This document shows, piece by piece, positions 54,301 through 62,559 of a stretch of DNA of 64,000 nt (position 1 is the stretch's first letter; each line of letters opens with the position of its first letter). Location of the stretch: positions 3,782,001 through 3,846,000 of the forward strand of contig CAMGYJ010000003.1 in assembly GCA_946122785.1 (NCBI GenBank), in the 5' to 3' direction. The position numbers and the translations under genes are program-made. Source of the DNA: Linum tenue. Taxonomy: Eukaryota > Streptophyta > Magnoliopsida > Malpighiales > Linaceae. The notes under the pieces were generated by a model. The model did not search any database. It saw only the letters and a list, made by a program, of their open reading frames with translations, and was not told where the DNA came from.

Positions 54301-56652
54301 CCACCACGGACGCCCAATGAAGTGCAGGTCTTGAATGGGCGCCTGGCAGCGTTGGGGCGTTTCATTCCTAGATCGGCCGACAAGGGCGCCCCCTTTTTCG
54401 GCGTTCTAAAGAAGGCCGCGCGCTTCAAGTGGACCAGCGAGTGCGATAGAGCGTTCGAGCAATTGAAGGACCTGTTGGTGACACCCGCGGTCATGACGGC
54501 GCCGCGAAAGGGCGAGACATTATACCTGTACATAGCGGTTTCCCGAGCCGCCGTGAGCGCCGTCCTCGTCTCCAGAGCGGGCCTGGACAAGGAGGAGCGC
54601 CCAGTGTATTACGTGAGCAAGGTGATGACGGGACCCGAGACGCGGTACGCGCCAATCGAGAAGGCAGCCCTAGCAGTGGTAGTAGCGGCAGAAAAGCTGC
54701 GGCCCTACTTTCAGGCACATACGGTGATCGTCCTTACCAACCTACCGCTGAGGAGCACGCTAGGCTCGATGGACGTTGCGGGGCGCATGGTGAAGTGGGC
54801 CGTGCAGTTAAGTGAGTATGATGTCAAGTACGCGCCGCGACCCGCGATCAAGGCGCAGGTCCTGGCGGACTTTGCCGCAGAAGGCGTGGGGAGAGAAGGA
54901 AAGGGCATGGAAGAGGATTGGCGGGTGTACGTTGATGGGGCGGCAAGCCGAGTAGGCGCCGGCGCGGGCATAGTTGTTATCAACCCCATGGGAACGACTC
55001 ATGAGGTGGCCCTCCGATTTTCGTCACTGAAAACGAACAATGCGGCGGAATACGAAGCAGTAATCGCCGGGTTGCGCACAGCGCGCGAGTTGGGAGCACG
55101 AAGGGTCCAGGTCCACTCTGACTCTGCCTTGGTGGTGAATCAGCTGAATGGAGTTTTCGATGTCAAGGAGGAGGCGCTGGGCGCATACCTGAAAACGGTG
55201 GAGGAACAGCGTGCATGGTTCGGGCAGGTCGAGTTTGTACACGTGCCGCGTGAGGAGAATGCCCACGCCGACGCCCTATCAAAGCTAGCCACGGCTACAG
55301 ACTTCGAAAGTGAAAGGTACGTGATAGTAACCAAGGAGCAATCCCAGGAGGAGCACATGGTAGGGGTTGCGGAAGAAGGAGAAGGGGAAGGAGAGAGTTG
55401 GATGACCCCAATCAGGGCGTACTTGCTCCATGGTGTAATCCCAGAGGACGGCAAGCTCGCATGGCAAGTAAGGCGCAAGGCCGCTAGATGTGTCATCTTG
55501 GAGGGCCAGCTGTACAAGAGATCGCACTCAGGGGCATACCTGAGGTGCCTTACGAACGAAGAGGGCGTGAAGGCTATAATGGAGGTGCACCAGGGCGCCT
55601 GCGGCATGCACGCGGGAGCAAGGAGCCTGGAGAAAGTCCTGCTGAGGCAAGGATATTATTGGCCCACCATCAGGGCAGACGCGAAGAACCATGTGGAGAG
55701 CTGCCACCAGTGCCAAATTCATGCTCACGACACTCACGTCCCCAAGGCGCCCATGCAGGGTAACGTGGGCGCGTGGCCTTTCTCGCAATGGGGGATGGAT
55801 CTGCTTGGGCCCTTCCCCAAGGCGCCCGGGCAGATGAAGTATCTTATTGTGGCAGTAGATTACTTTTCCAAGGGGATAGAGGCTGAACCCTTGGCATCCA
55901 TTACCCAGGCCCAAGTAAGGAAGTTCACCATGCGGAATATCTTCACCCGTTACGGCCTACCAGAGTCTATAGTGGCAGATCATGGCAAGCAATTCGACTG
56001 CCAGAAGTTAATTGAGTTCTGCGATGAGAACGGCGTGATATTACGATTCTCATCCGTGGCCTACCCCCAGGCCAATGGACAGGCGGAGGCTGCTAACAAA
56101 AGCATCTTGCATGGCCTGCACACCAGGCTGACGGAGGCCAAGGGAAGATGGGTGGAGGAGCTCCCCGGCGTGCTCTGGGCGCACCGTACAACATATAAGG
56201 TGGCGACGGGGGAAACCCCATTCGCCCTAACCTATGGAAGCGAGGCGGTCATACCAGTGGAGATGCGCTTTCCCACGTACAGGGTAAAAGAGTACGGGCC
56301 TCGGGCCAACGACGAAGAGCGTATCCACGACCTCGATATGCTGGAGGGACGCAGGGATGTTGCTGCTGTGCGCCTCGAGGCGATGAAACGGCAGGTGGCC
56401 AGATACTATGATCGCAAGATGCGCCCCCACCGAATCACCTTGGGAAGCCTGGTGCTGAGGCGCGATTTTCGTCCAAAAGCATGCGAAGGCAAGTTGGCTC
56501 CCAAGTGGAAGGGTCCATACCGTGTTAGAAAGGTGGTGGGGCCGGCTACCTTCAAACTTGAGCGCATGGGTGGGAAGGCTGTGAAACGAACATGGAATGC
56601 CATGAACTTAAGGGCGTACAAGGGCACGGGGGGAGACGAAGTTTCAGAGTAA
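51313..56652 (+). CDS. Gag-pol polyprotein of element C, full length (1779 aa)
   Basis: A single uninterrupted frame. Gag (about 1-500) contains LPTYDGAADPEDHLNNYF, LDWYHQIEEGRIDSFEQF and a knuckle CEFHRERGHHTADC near 407-420. Protease has MLVDTGSSMDVLF near 565. RT has WRMCVDYTNLN, FGLKNAGATYQRMVN and AYVDDLVVK near 926-929. RNase H starts VYVDGAASRVGAG near 1205. Integrase has HQGACGMHAG/CHQCQ near 1425-1465, then D in WGMDLLGPFP, D in VADHGKQFDC and E in NGQAEAANKS, and ends with a GPYRVRKVVGPATF motif. One oddity: the conserved KWIEAEP of A and B reads KGIEAEP here. All enzymes come as one polyprotein, to be cut by the protease; cytoplasmic particles and nuclear integration are known for the family. 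Confidence 0.95.
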   Translation: MEALGADEGGGGPAAAEASREAPGLSGEAHAAVEDGAQDTAQSEGITLTKEHLLHIVEQQEQALEALRKEVEMLKKGAEAAAPPLGKRRDREEEEEGASSAIRRMEDLGHLTKHMASDFDEHNGWAHRRHGRAWGVRQPLARSILAEQANSVIPTLPTYDGAADPEDHLNNYFTKMQLYNSSDATLCRAFPSTFTGVVLDWYHQIEEGRIDSFEQFAALFLSKFASRKRRSLTISALFKVKQRKGEALRDFYERWMSVAMAVKDVKPPVLGCCLDECTTSEELCRALSKRDVISTEDLDRRMQKVIMLEETLAARRLERRDARPEEAEVARAPRPAPVATHHQSAPFSANMRRPEPPRFPPRGGGNFTELNDSLKNVLQFVKDKGYHIRWPGPMKGRPNEQNLDRFCEFHRERGHHTADCYQLKSEIQGLVDRGMLNEFVRKGEDRTQRAFVVQEEKEGVEQRNAPNEEGKAPMEKEVLPPPPFDLEPEAHPERVRLTIEAISGTLDLRQKLDEGRRLKSATASARAAVHIHFNETPEEACRVPSVDALEIRGVVAGCEVKRMLVDTGSSMDVLFRSTFEKMQLSPSLVRLAESVLIGFSGVPARVVGRVRLPVTLGDEVHHGTHTVEFGIVDCPSPYNAILGRPMLALFNGVASSCHQVLKFITPKGVGMSRGEASPEARLAKRARMYNIDVRPEDTPRAEAADAEVQVPLDAERPERCVRISAHTSGEAAEALVGLLKEFADLFAWSAKEMPGVKPEIALHRLSVERGARPVQQKRRPLSEEKEEALRKEVGKLLEAGFVEEARYITWLSNVVLVPKATGDWRMCVDYTNLNRACPTDAYPMPRIDQLVDATAYHEALSFLDMFSGYHQILMCEEDRDKTAFATPFGNFRYKVMSFGLKNAGATYQRMVNTVFQRQIGRNVEAYVDDLVVKSKRKEDHLSDLRETFETMRAHTLRLNPLKCVFGAEAGKFLGFMIKKRGIEANPRQVEAIRRLSPPRTPNEVQVLNGRLAALGRFIPRSADKGAPFFGVLKKAARFKWTSECDRAFEQLKDLLVTPAVMTAPRKGETLYLYIAVSRAAVSAVLVSRAGLDKEERPVYYVSKVMTGPETRYAPIEKAALAVVVAAEKLRPYFQAHTVIVLTNLPLRSTLGSMDVAGRMVKWAVQLSEYDVKYAPRPAIKAQVLADFAAEGVGREGKGMEEDWRVYVDGAASRVGAGAGIVVINPMGTTHEVALRFSSLKTNNAAEYEAVIAGLRTARELGARRVQVHSDSALVVNQLNGVFDVKEEALGAYLKTVEEQRAWFGQVEFVHVPREENAHADALSKLATATDFESERYVIVTKEQSQEEHMVGVAEEGEGEGESWMTPIRAYLLHGVIPEDGKLAWQVRRKAARCVILEGQLYKRSHSGAYLRCLTNEEGVKAIMEVHQGACGMHAGARSLEKVLLRQGYYWPTIRADAKNHVESCHQCQIHAHDTHVPKAPMQGNVGAWPFSQWGMDLLGPFPKAPGQMKYLIVAVDYFSKGIEAEPLASITQAQVRKFTMRNIFTRYGLPESIVADHGKQFDCQKLIEFCDENGVILRFSSVAYPQANGQAEAANKSILHGLHTRLTEAKGRWVEELPGVLWAHRTTYKVATGETPFALTYGSEAVIPVEMRFPTYRVKEYGPRANDEERIHDLDMLEGRRDVAAVRLEAMKRQVARYYDRKMRPHRITLGSLVLRRDFRPKACEGKLAPKWKGPYRVRKVVGPATFKLERMGGKAVKRTWNAMNLRAYKGTGGDEVSE

Positions 56653-56809
56653 TTGGCGGGAAAGGAGGCGTAACGTCTTAATTTTGGCCAGCTGGTGAGA
56701 ATCACTCATCAGGCTGAAGGAGGTATACTTACTGCAAAGCATGGGTTACCATGCGCCTCAACGAGCGAGATTAAAGTGGTCCAAAGTGTTATTTTCATGT
56801 TATTACTGT

Positions 56810-57190
56810 AAAGCGCCCTATCTTTCGCGCCCCGTTTAGGTAATTTGGATGGAATGAAGTCCGTTGTTTGCGTAAGTGTTGATTTCGTAAAGCGCCCTGC
56901 CTTTTGCGCCCCGTTTAATTAATTTAGATGGAATGAAGTCAGTTGTTCGCGTAAGGGTTGGTTTCATAAAGCGCCCTGGTCAGTTTGCGCCCCCTCCCTA
57001 AAGCGCCCTGTCACTTCGCGCCCCGTTTTAGTAATTTAGGTGAAATGAAGTCGGATGTTTGCGTAAGGGTTGGTTTCGTAAAGCGCCCTGCCTCTCGCGC
57101 CCCGTTTAATTAATTTAGATGGAATGAAGTCAGTTGTTCGCGGGGGTTGATTTCGTAAAGGGCCCTGGTCAGTTTGCGCCCCCAAAGGCG
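56810..57190 (+). repeat. Tandem array, 77-80 bp units, downstream of pol in element C
   Basis: The word AAAGCGCCC returns at 56810, 56889, 56968, 57000 and 57080 (AAAGGGCCC at 57157), followed by GCGCCCCGTTT and ATGGAATGAAGTC. The unit at 56968 is cut to 32 bp. Units 2-3 resemble units 5-6 more than their neighbours, suggesting a higher-order duplication of about 190 bp. The hypervariable 3' region of Tat elements is known to spawn such satellites. Confidence 0.85.
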
Positions 57191-57445
57191 AAACGCCTTA
57201 ATTAGTTTGCGCCCTCCTTTTAACTTTGCTGTTAAGCGCCCCGAGCAATGATGCGCCCCATAAATCACAAGCGTGGATGGGAAGAGGAATGAAAGAAAAA
57301 AGTTGGGGCAAATTAAATGTCTCCTCCAACACAAGTGTTCTAACTTCAAAAGCATCAAAAGCAACAAATGTTCTAACATCAAAAGCAACAGAAAAAGGTG
57401 TTACATCCCCGCAACCATTAGGCATGCCCCGCAAGAGTTCCCGCA

Positions 57446-60056
57446 TCAACCCTCGACGTCAACCTCCCCTCCACTGTCTTCCTCACCATCATCCCCGCCA
57501 TCCGACCCATCACTGCCGCTGAGGTCCACCCGCTCGTCGGCGTCCTGGCCGTCCGCGCCTTGGTCATCGGCGCCCTGCTCATCTCCACCCTGCGCCCCAC
57601 TCTCTGCGCCCTGTGCCTGCTCCTCCCCACCTTCCGGAGTTGCCTGTTCCATCACGCCAATGATATGAGTCATCAAGTCCATGGCATCGAAGACCCAATC
57701 TGGATGGTCGGCGTTCAGCTTCTGCTGAGGAATCTCCACCGTACTGATGATAGTGTCCGCTTGAAAATTCTTCCCGGCGGTGGAGTTCTTGTAGTCATCC
57801 AGATCACGCTTCAGGCCCTCCGCCACTCCTCGGGCCTTCTTCAGGTCGCGGTGATAGCGCCTACCGGACTTCCTGGCCTTCTTGCCGGCCTCTTCCAAGT
57901 CGCGCACCGAATCGCGGAGGGCGTTCCTCTCCTCGAGGAGGGCGTCACGTTCCCTGGTTAAGGCGCTCCCCCTCTCTCGGAGCGCCTCCTCTTCCCTCGC
58001 GTGCCGCGCCTGCTCCTCAAGGCGCACCTTCTCGCGTTCCGCCTCCAGCTTCTCCTCGAGCTGCGCAGCAGCGTCAGAGGCCTTCTTGCGCGCCTCGTTG
58101 CACGCGGAAGTCAACTCAGCCCGCTGCTTGTCAGCAGCATCTAAGTCGGACCGGAGGCGTGTGGCGTCTTTGGCGGCCTCTACGCCTTCGCGCCGGATAG
58201 TCTCTACCTCGCGAGCAGTGGCTTCACAAAGGAGCATCATCTGAGGCGCAGGGGAAAAGTTAGAAGGATCAACAAAACAAAAAGACGAAGGCAAGAGCAA
58301 GCAAACTGAGACTAATACTTACTTGCGCGGTGAGGTTGGTCATCGTACGCCAAGGCTTGTTGGAGATCAGGCCGGCCGGATGCTCCACCACGTCATACTG
58401 GGAGCGTGCCCACAGGACGGAGGCGCCCAGATCCTTGGCCGCTCTCACAGGCAAGTCAACAGCGACCTTGGTCAGTGGACGCCTCGGGGGTTGGAGATAG
58501 GGGGGAATCTCCTGGCCAGTATGTGGCCCGATCGTGGGCGCCACGAAGCTGGGTGGCAACCCGGTAGTATCAGCCCGGGGCGCCTTCGCCCGCTTAGCGG
58601 CGCGGTCTTGGGCGCCCCCGGATCTCTTCCGGGTAACGGGCGAAGAGGATGAAGGCGCACCCTCCTCCCTCGTTGCATGAGGAGCGGATTCGGAGGCGGG
58701 GGTGGTAGGAGAGCGCGTGCGCTCCCGCGCGGAAGCACCAGCGGAGGCGGATGGGCTGCCTGCGGCTCGTCCTGAACTCTGATGGGGAGAAGCCTCACCC
58801 GAGGCGCCCGAAACAGACGCGGAAGGGGCTGCCTGGGCCTTCGCCTTGATCCGGATCGTGCGCCTCGGAGGCGCGGAGGCAGAGGGCCCGGAGGCGCCAG
58901 TCTTGGGGGGAGGACTCCCGGGGTCCTGACCGATCCCCAGCCGGGATCGGATGATGGACGTCACAGAAGTGAAGTCGGTACCTGCAAGAGTGTAAGGGAG
59001 GACAAGAGTTAGTGAACAGAACGAGGGCGCATACCGAAAATAAGGAACAAGGCGCCCGAGCCAGGATACCGTCTTGGTAAAAATCAGCTAACAACTGCAC
59101 GTAAGCGTCATCGTCGGTGAGGTCGAAAGGCTCCTCGGAGAGGCGCTTAGCGCAGTCTAATTCCGATCGGCTTAGAGGAGCGGGCTTATTGAAATAATCG
59201 GGAGTCCCGAGTGACCAGTCCATCGGCGCGGGGCGCCCGCTGGCGTAGAAGGGGATCTCTCGAGGGCGGACGTAAAAATATGAGTCGAACCATGTGCGCC
59301 CCATTTTTTTGGCAACTGCGGATGAAGCTATATCCTAACTTTCTACGCTTGTGTAGGATGAGGCAGTTGGTGCTCCTCGACATGCAGAAAAAATGGTTGA
59401 AAAGTTTGAAGGTGGGTACGATGCCTAGCAACTGACACTTATGGCGGAAAAGGACTGAGTACAACACAACGGCAGGAGAAAGGCGCCCCAGCGGGCATTG
59501 GCACGCATCAAGGACCCCTTCTAGAACGGGGTCCAAGGGAAAGCGCAAGCCAAACCTGATGTATTCCTGGTAAATCCCCGTCCAGCCGCTGTCGCCGCAA
59601 ACGCCTATCCGGGCCTGGCAGGGCGCATGGCAATACTGCCAAGGCGCAGGCATCTGTGCGGCCACCAGCAACTTTTCGAGGCGCACGAGAATGTTCTTCG
59701 AAGGATGTTTCGGACCCGCTGTCTCCAAGGGCATACCAGCCACGTTGCCAGGCGCTTGCCCCGAGGCCCAGGTCGACTCCCACGAGCAAAACGCATAGCT
59801 TTGCGATGCGGCAGGGCCTGGGGCAAGGGGCAAAGATTGATCAGAAAAGAATCCGAAGAGGGGCATAAGAGGCGCAAGACGCATCGGAAGTGGCGAATCA
59901 GAAAGGGAGAGCGCAAAGGAAGCGTCGAAGGCGCATAAAAAAAAAGAGAAAAAAAGGGGGGAAAGCAGTCGTACCTTGAGGCGCAGCGGCCGAAGGACGA
60001 GAGGTACCAGCAGAAGGCGCTGAGCGCGACGAACCAGGTTGTTGTGCAGACGACAT
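57446..60056 (-). CDS. Antisense extra gene of Tat element C, four exons, PF04195-type domain
   Basis: Exons on the minus strand: 60056-59975 (MSSAQQPGSSRS), 59817-59070 (domain core GIYQEYIRFGLRFPLDP, CPLGRLSPAV, then TWFDSYFYVRPRE), 58981-58323 (Ser/Ala-rich, with basic SPVTRKRSGG and AAKRAKAPR), 58240-57446 (coiled coil, ALRERGSALTRERDALLEER, acidic tail, stop). Donors and acceptors are GT-AG with phases 1, 1 and 0, as in A and B. One flaw: a run of seven A at the SCQK junction (59312-59318) puts the end of the domain one base out of frame. TATATATA at 60182-60189 lies 126 bp upstream. Function unknown; transcription would run toward pol. Confidence 0.75.
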
Positions 60057-60551
60057 GGAGGGCGTGCGGGGGGAGATTGACGAAGGCTTAGTGAGAGAAA
60101 GAAGAGAGAGGTCAGAGCAAAGAGGAGAGAGGTCAGAGCAAAAGGAGGCGAGTGAGAGTGACAGGCAAGGGGGGGAGGGAGTATATATAGTAAGAGGGGA
60201 GCGGCAAGAGAGGGTACTAGTCTGTTTCGAAATTTGAAATTTGAAATTCAAATTTCCAAACGGACTAGGGGGAGTAATAGGGGAAACCCAAGAGTCCCAA
60301 CGAGTGGGAGAATACCAAAGGTCACATAAACGGGCAAGAGGGAAGTCCAAAGGTCTCGAAGGGGGGAAGTCCCGAGAACCCCATAAATGATGGTAGGGGA
60401 GAGGGAAGCCGAAAGGAGTGTGACCGGGCAAGGGACGAGACGCACGGGAGGAGTGATTCGGCCGGGGGCAAGGCGCATGAGTGAGGAGAGAGGCGCTCAA
60501 GAGGTCCAGTCAGGTCCAGTCAGGCGCCTACGAAAAGGCCGTAGGCGCCAG

Positions 60552-60565
60552 ACTGGGGGGGCAAT
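60552..60565 (+). other. Polypurine tract of element C
   Basis: ACTGGGGGGGCAAT directly precedes the 3' LTR, and the same sequence with six G is used by element A. Confidence 0.85.
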
Positions 60566-61188
60566 TGTTGGGGGTATGACCAGGGCCCAAGAGAGTGAGA
60601 TTGGATAGTGTTGGGGGCATGGCCAGGGCCCAAGAGGGTAAGGCTTGCAGGGCCCAAGAGAGTGAAATTGGATAGGCTAGGCCAAGTAGCGGAGTACGGC
60701 CCAATAGGCCCAAGAGGGCATCGGGGGAGTCGGCCCATTCATCAGAAAGGAGCACCAGGCCAGGTGGGGCCCGGGCCCTGACACGGGGCGCATGCGACAA
60801 AGGGTTACAACGGGAGGGAAGGTACGGAGAAGGGACCACCTGACGTCATGCGCCTCGACTGTCTGAAGGCGGTGTCAGGCGGTCGAGGCGCATGAGACCT
60901 GGCTGTACGGCGCATTTAATGCGGGTCTGGCGACAGGCGGGATACGGGGATGTCGGTCGGCCGGACCCGAGGTATAAATAGGAGAGTTGGTGAACCTCAT
61001 TTACTCAGGTTGGATCTTCTCTTTAAAATTACTATTCACTTCTCTCTCTAGGAAGGGCAACTGACTCGGGCGTCGGAGTGCTAACGAGTCCCCCTTGGGA
61101 CTCAGTTCAGCCGTGCTGTGTGCAGGTGTGAGCGAGCTAGGACGGTCGTACGCGGAGGTTCGGGGCGCCTAGTAACCGGGCTCGAACA
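60566..61188 (+). repeat. 3' LTR of element C
   Basis: 623 bp. TATAAATA at 60973-60980 points rightwards, into the 3' end of the F-box gene. Confidence 0.95.
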
Positions 61189-61204
61189 AAAATTATCACG
61201 AAAC

Positions 61205-61245
<41 letters not shown>
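61205..61245. repeat. (ATA)n microsatellite
   Basis: About 13 uninterrupted ATA triplets between element C and the F-box stop codon, probably in the gene's 3' UTR. Confidence 0.9.
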
Positions 61246-61258
61246 CGTAATTTCAAAA

Positions 61259-62473
61259 CTAATTGCGATCAAATTGATCATAGAAGTTGTAGGCAACTTC
61301 CTCTTCATTAGTCATAGTAATCTCCTCTTCATCATCATTTTGTAACTGTAACTCGTACGCCAACCATGCATTCCTTAGATGGGGTGGCATCTCAAGTTCA
61401 GGTCCTTGTCGCTCTTCGGGTAGAGGCGGTGTTCCGTCCAAATCAGCAAAGTTGTAGTCTACTGTCTCTTGGTAGATCTCCGACGGATAAGCATATCTCC
61501 TTACTTTGCCGAGTTGGTACCTAATCTCATTAAACCCACTGCATCTAGTCAATCTCAAATGCACCAAGGGACTGCCCGCTATGACCAGCAGGCCACTGAA
61601 GCGTGAAGGTACAGTGTCGTCGACGATGCTGCAGTCTTCCAATGTCAATTTCCGGAGATCCCAGCAGCCATAGATGAACTTGGCCAGGAATCTCACCCCT
61701 ATCGACCGCCCCTTTTGCAGCACCAGCGATCTCAGACACCTGATTTGATTATACCAGAAGCACAATAAAAGAGAGATTGAGTTAGTTAACTAGCGAGCAT
61801 TAAGAAACTAAAGAAAAATCCCTAGCTAGGGTTAGCACACGGTGGTTCAATTATCTTACTCAAAGCTGTGGCCTGGGTCGCCGCTGAGGTGGCGGCTCAG
61901 GATGTCCATGTCGCAGTTCCGCAGGGTCAACTGTTTGAGAAGTTCCTTCCGCCTTCCGCCGTACAAAAGACTGCACAGGGAGAGCCCGTGAGGAGGCTGT
62001 GGAAGCCGGCGGCTAAGAAAAGACACGACTTTGGAGCGGCAGCAGGTGCAACCGCCGTCCACCAACGGGATTGCGGTTTTGGATCTGTCCTTGTTGAATT
62101 CGATCCATCCGTAATGGGGATCCTCCGGATCGAAATTCAGCCCCAGCGAGTCGATGGAGAGGTCGGTCCGGCGGGGTAGTATGAGGGAGCCGGTCCGGCG
62201 GCGGGGAGGGAAGGGCTCTCGCCGGCGGATGACCTGGTCGACCCAGCTCAGGAAGTCACCCACGGTGTCGAAGCACGAGATTGGGTAACCGTCGGGCGTG
62301 AATTTGGTGACGCTGTCGCCGGCGAAGTGGCGGTTTGGTAATGCTGCCAGCCTCCACTGACTCCGCCATCGGCGGGAGAGGACGCTGGTCCTCGCCGCCT
62401 CATCCAGCGGCAGCGCGATGGCTATCTTACAAAGTAGCTCCGATGGCAATTTGCCAAAGCAATCTCCTTCCAT
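61259..62473 (-). CDS. F-box protein, two exons, about 364 aa
   Basis: F-box proteins link substrates to SCF ubiquitin ligases through SKP1. Exon 1 (62473-61860) starts MEGDCFGKLPSELLCKIA and carries the F-box (about residues 7-45: LPSELL, AARTSVLSRRWRSQW). Intron 61859-61740 is GTAAGA...ATCAG. Exon 2 (61739-61259) joins in phase 2 (completing Glu 205) and has leucine-rich strands (CLRSLVLQKG, LRKLTLEDCSI, LVHLRLTRCSGF) as in F-box/LRR-type plant proteins, then an acidic tail (NDDEEEITMTNEEE). The frame is intact and splice sites are canonical. Length is at the short end for plant F-box/LRR proteins, with no clear FBD. Element C lies 66 bp past the stop. Confidence 0.85.
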
Positions 62474-62541
62474 TCTTATTCTTAAAAATAACTTAGAAAC
62501 ATTGATCTTGAATTCCTGACACTGTCTCCGTGTTTGACCTT

Positions 62542-62549
62542 TATTTATA
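62542..62549 (-). promoter_or_regulatory. TATA box of the F-box gene
   Basis: It reads TATAAATA on the minus strand, about 70 bp upstream of the start codon at 62473, the normal spacing for a short plant leader. Confidence 0.6.
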
Positions 62550-62559
62550 AAGGGAGCTT

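Larger units (their letters stand above)
50620..61188 (+). mobile_element. Tat-lineage Ty3/gypsy retrotransposon C (10569 bp), apparently intact
   Basis: Complete plus-oriented element. LTRs of 623 bp differ at three positions by eye. The target duplication AAAAT lies at 50615-50619 and 61189-61193. PBS, an uninterrupted gag-pol, a tandem-repeat region, an oppositely transcribed gene and a PPT are all present. It is the best candidate for a currently competent element in the window and could act in trans for the damaged relative A. Confidence 0.95.
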
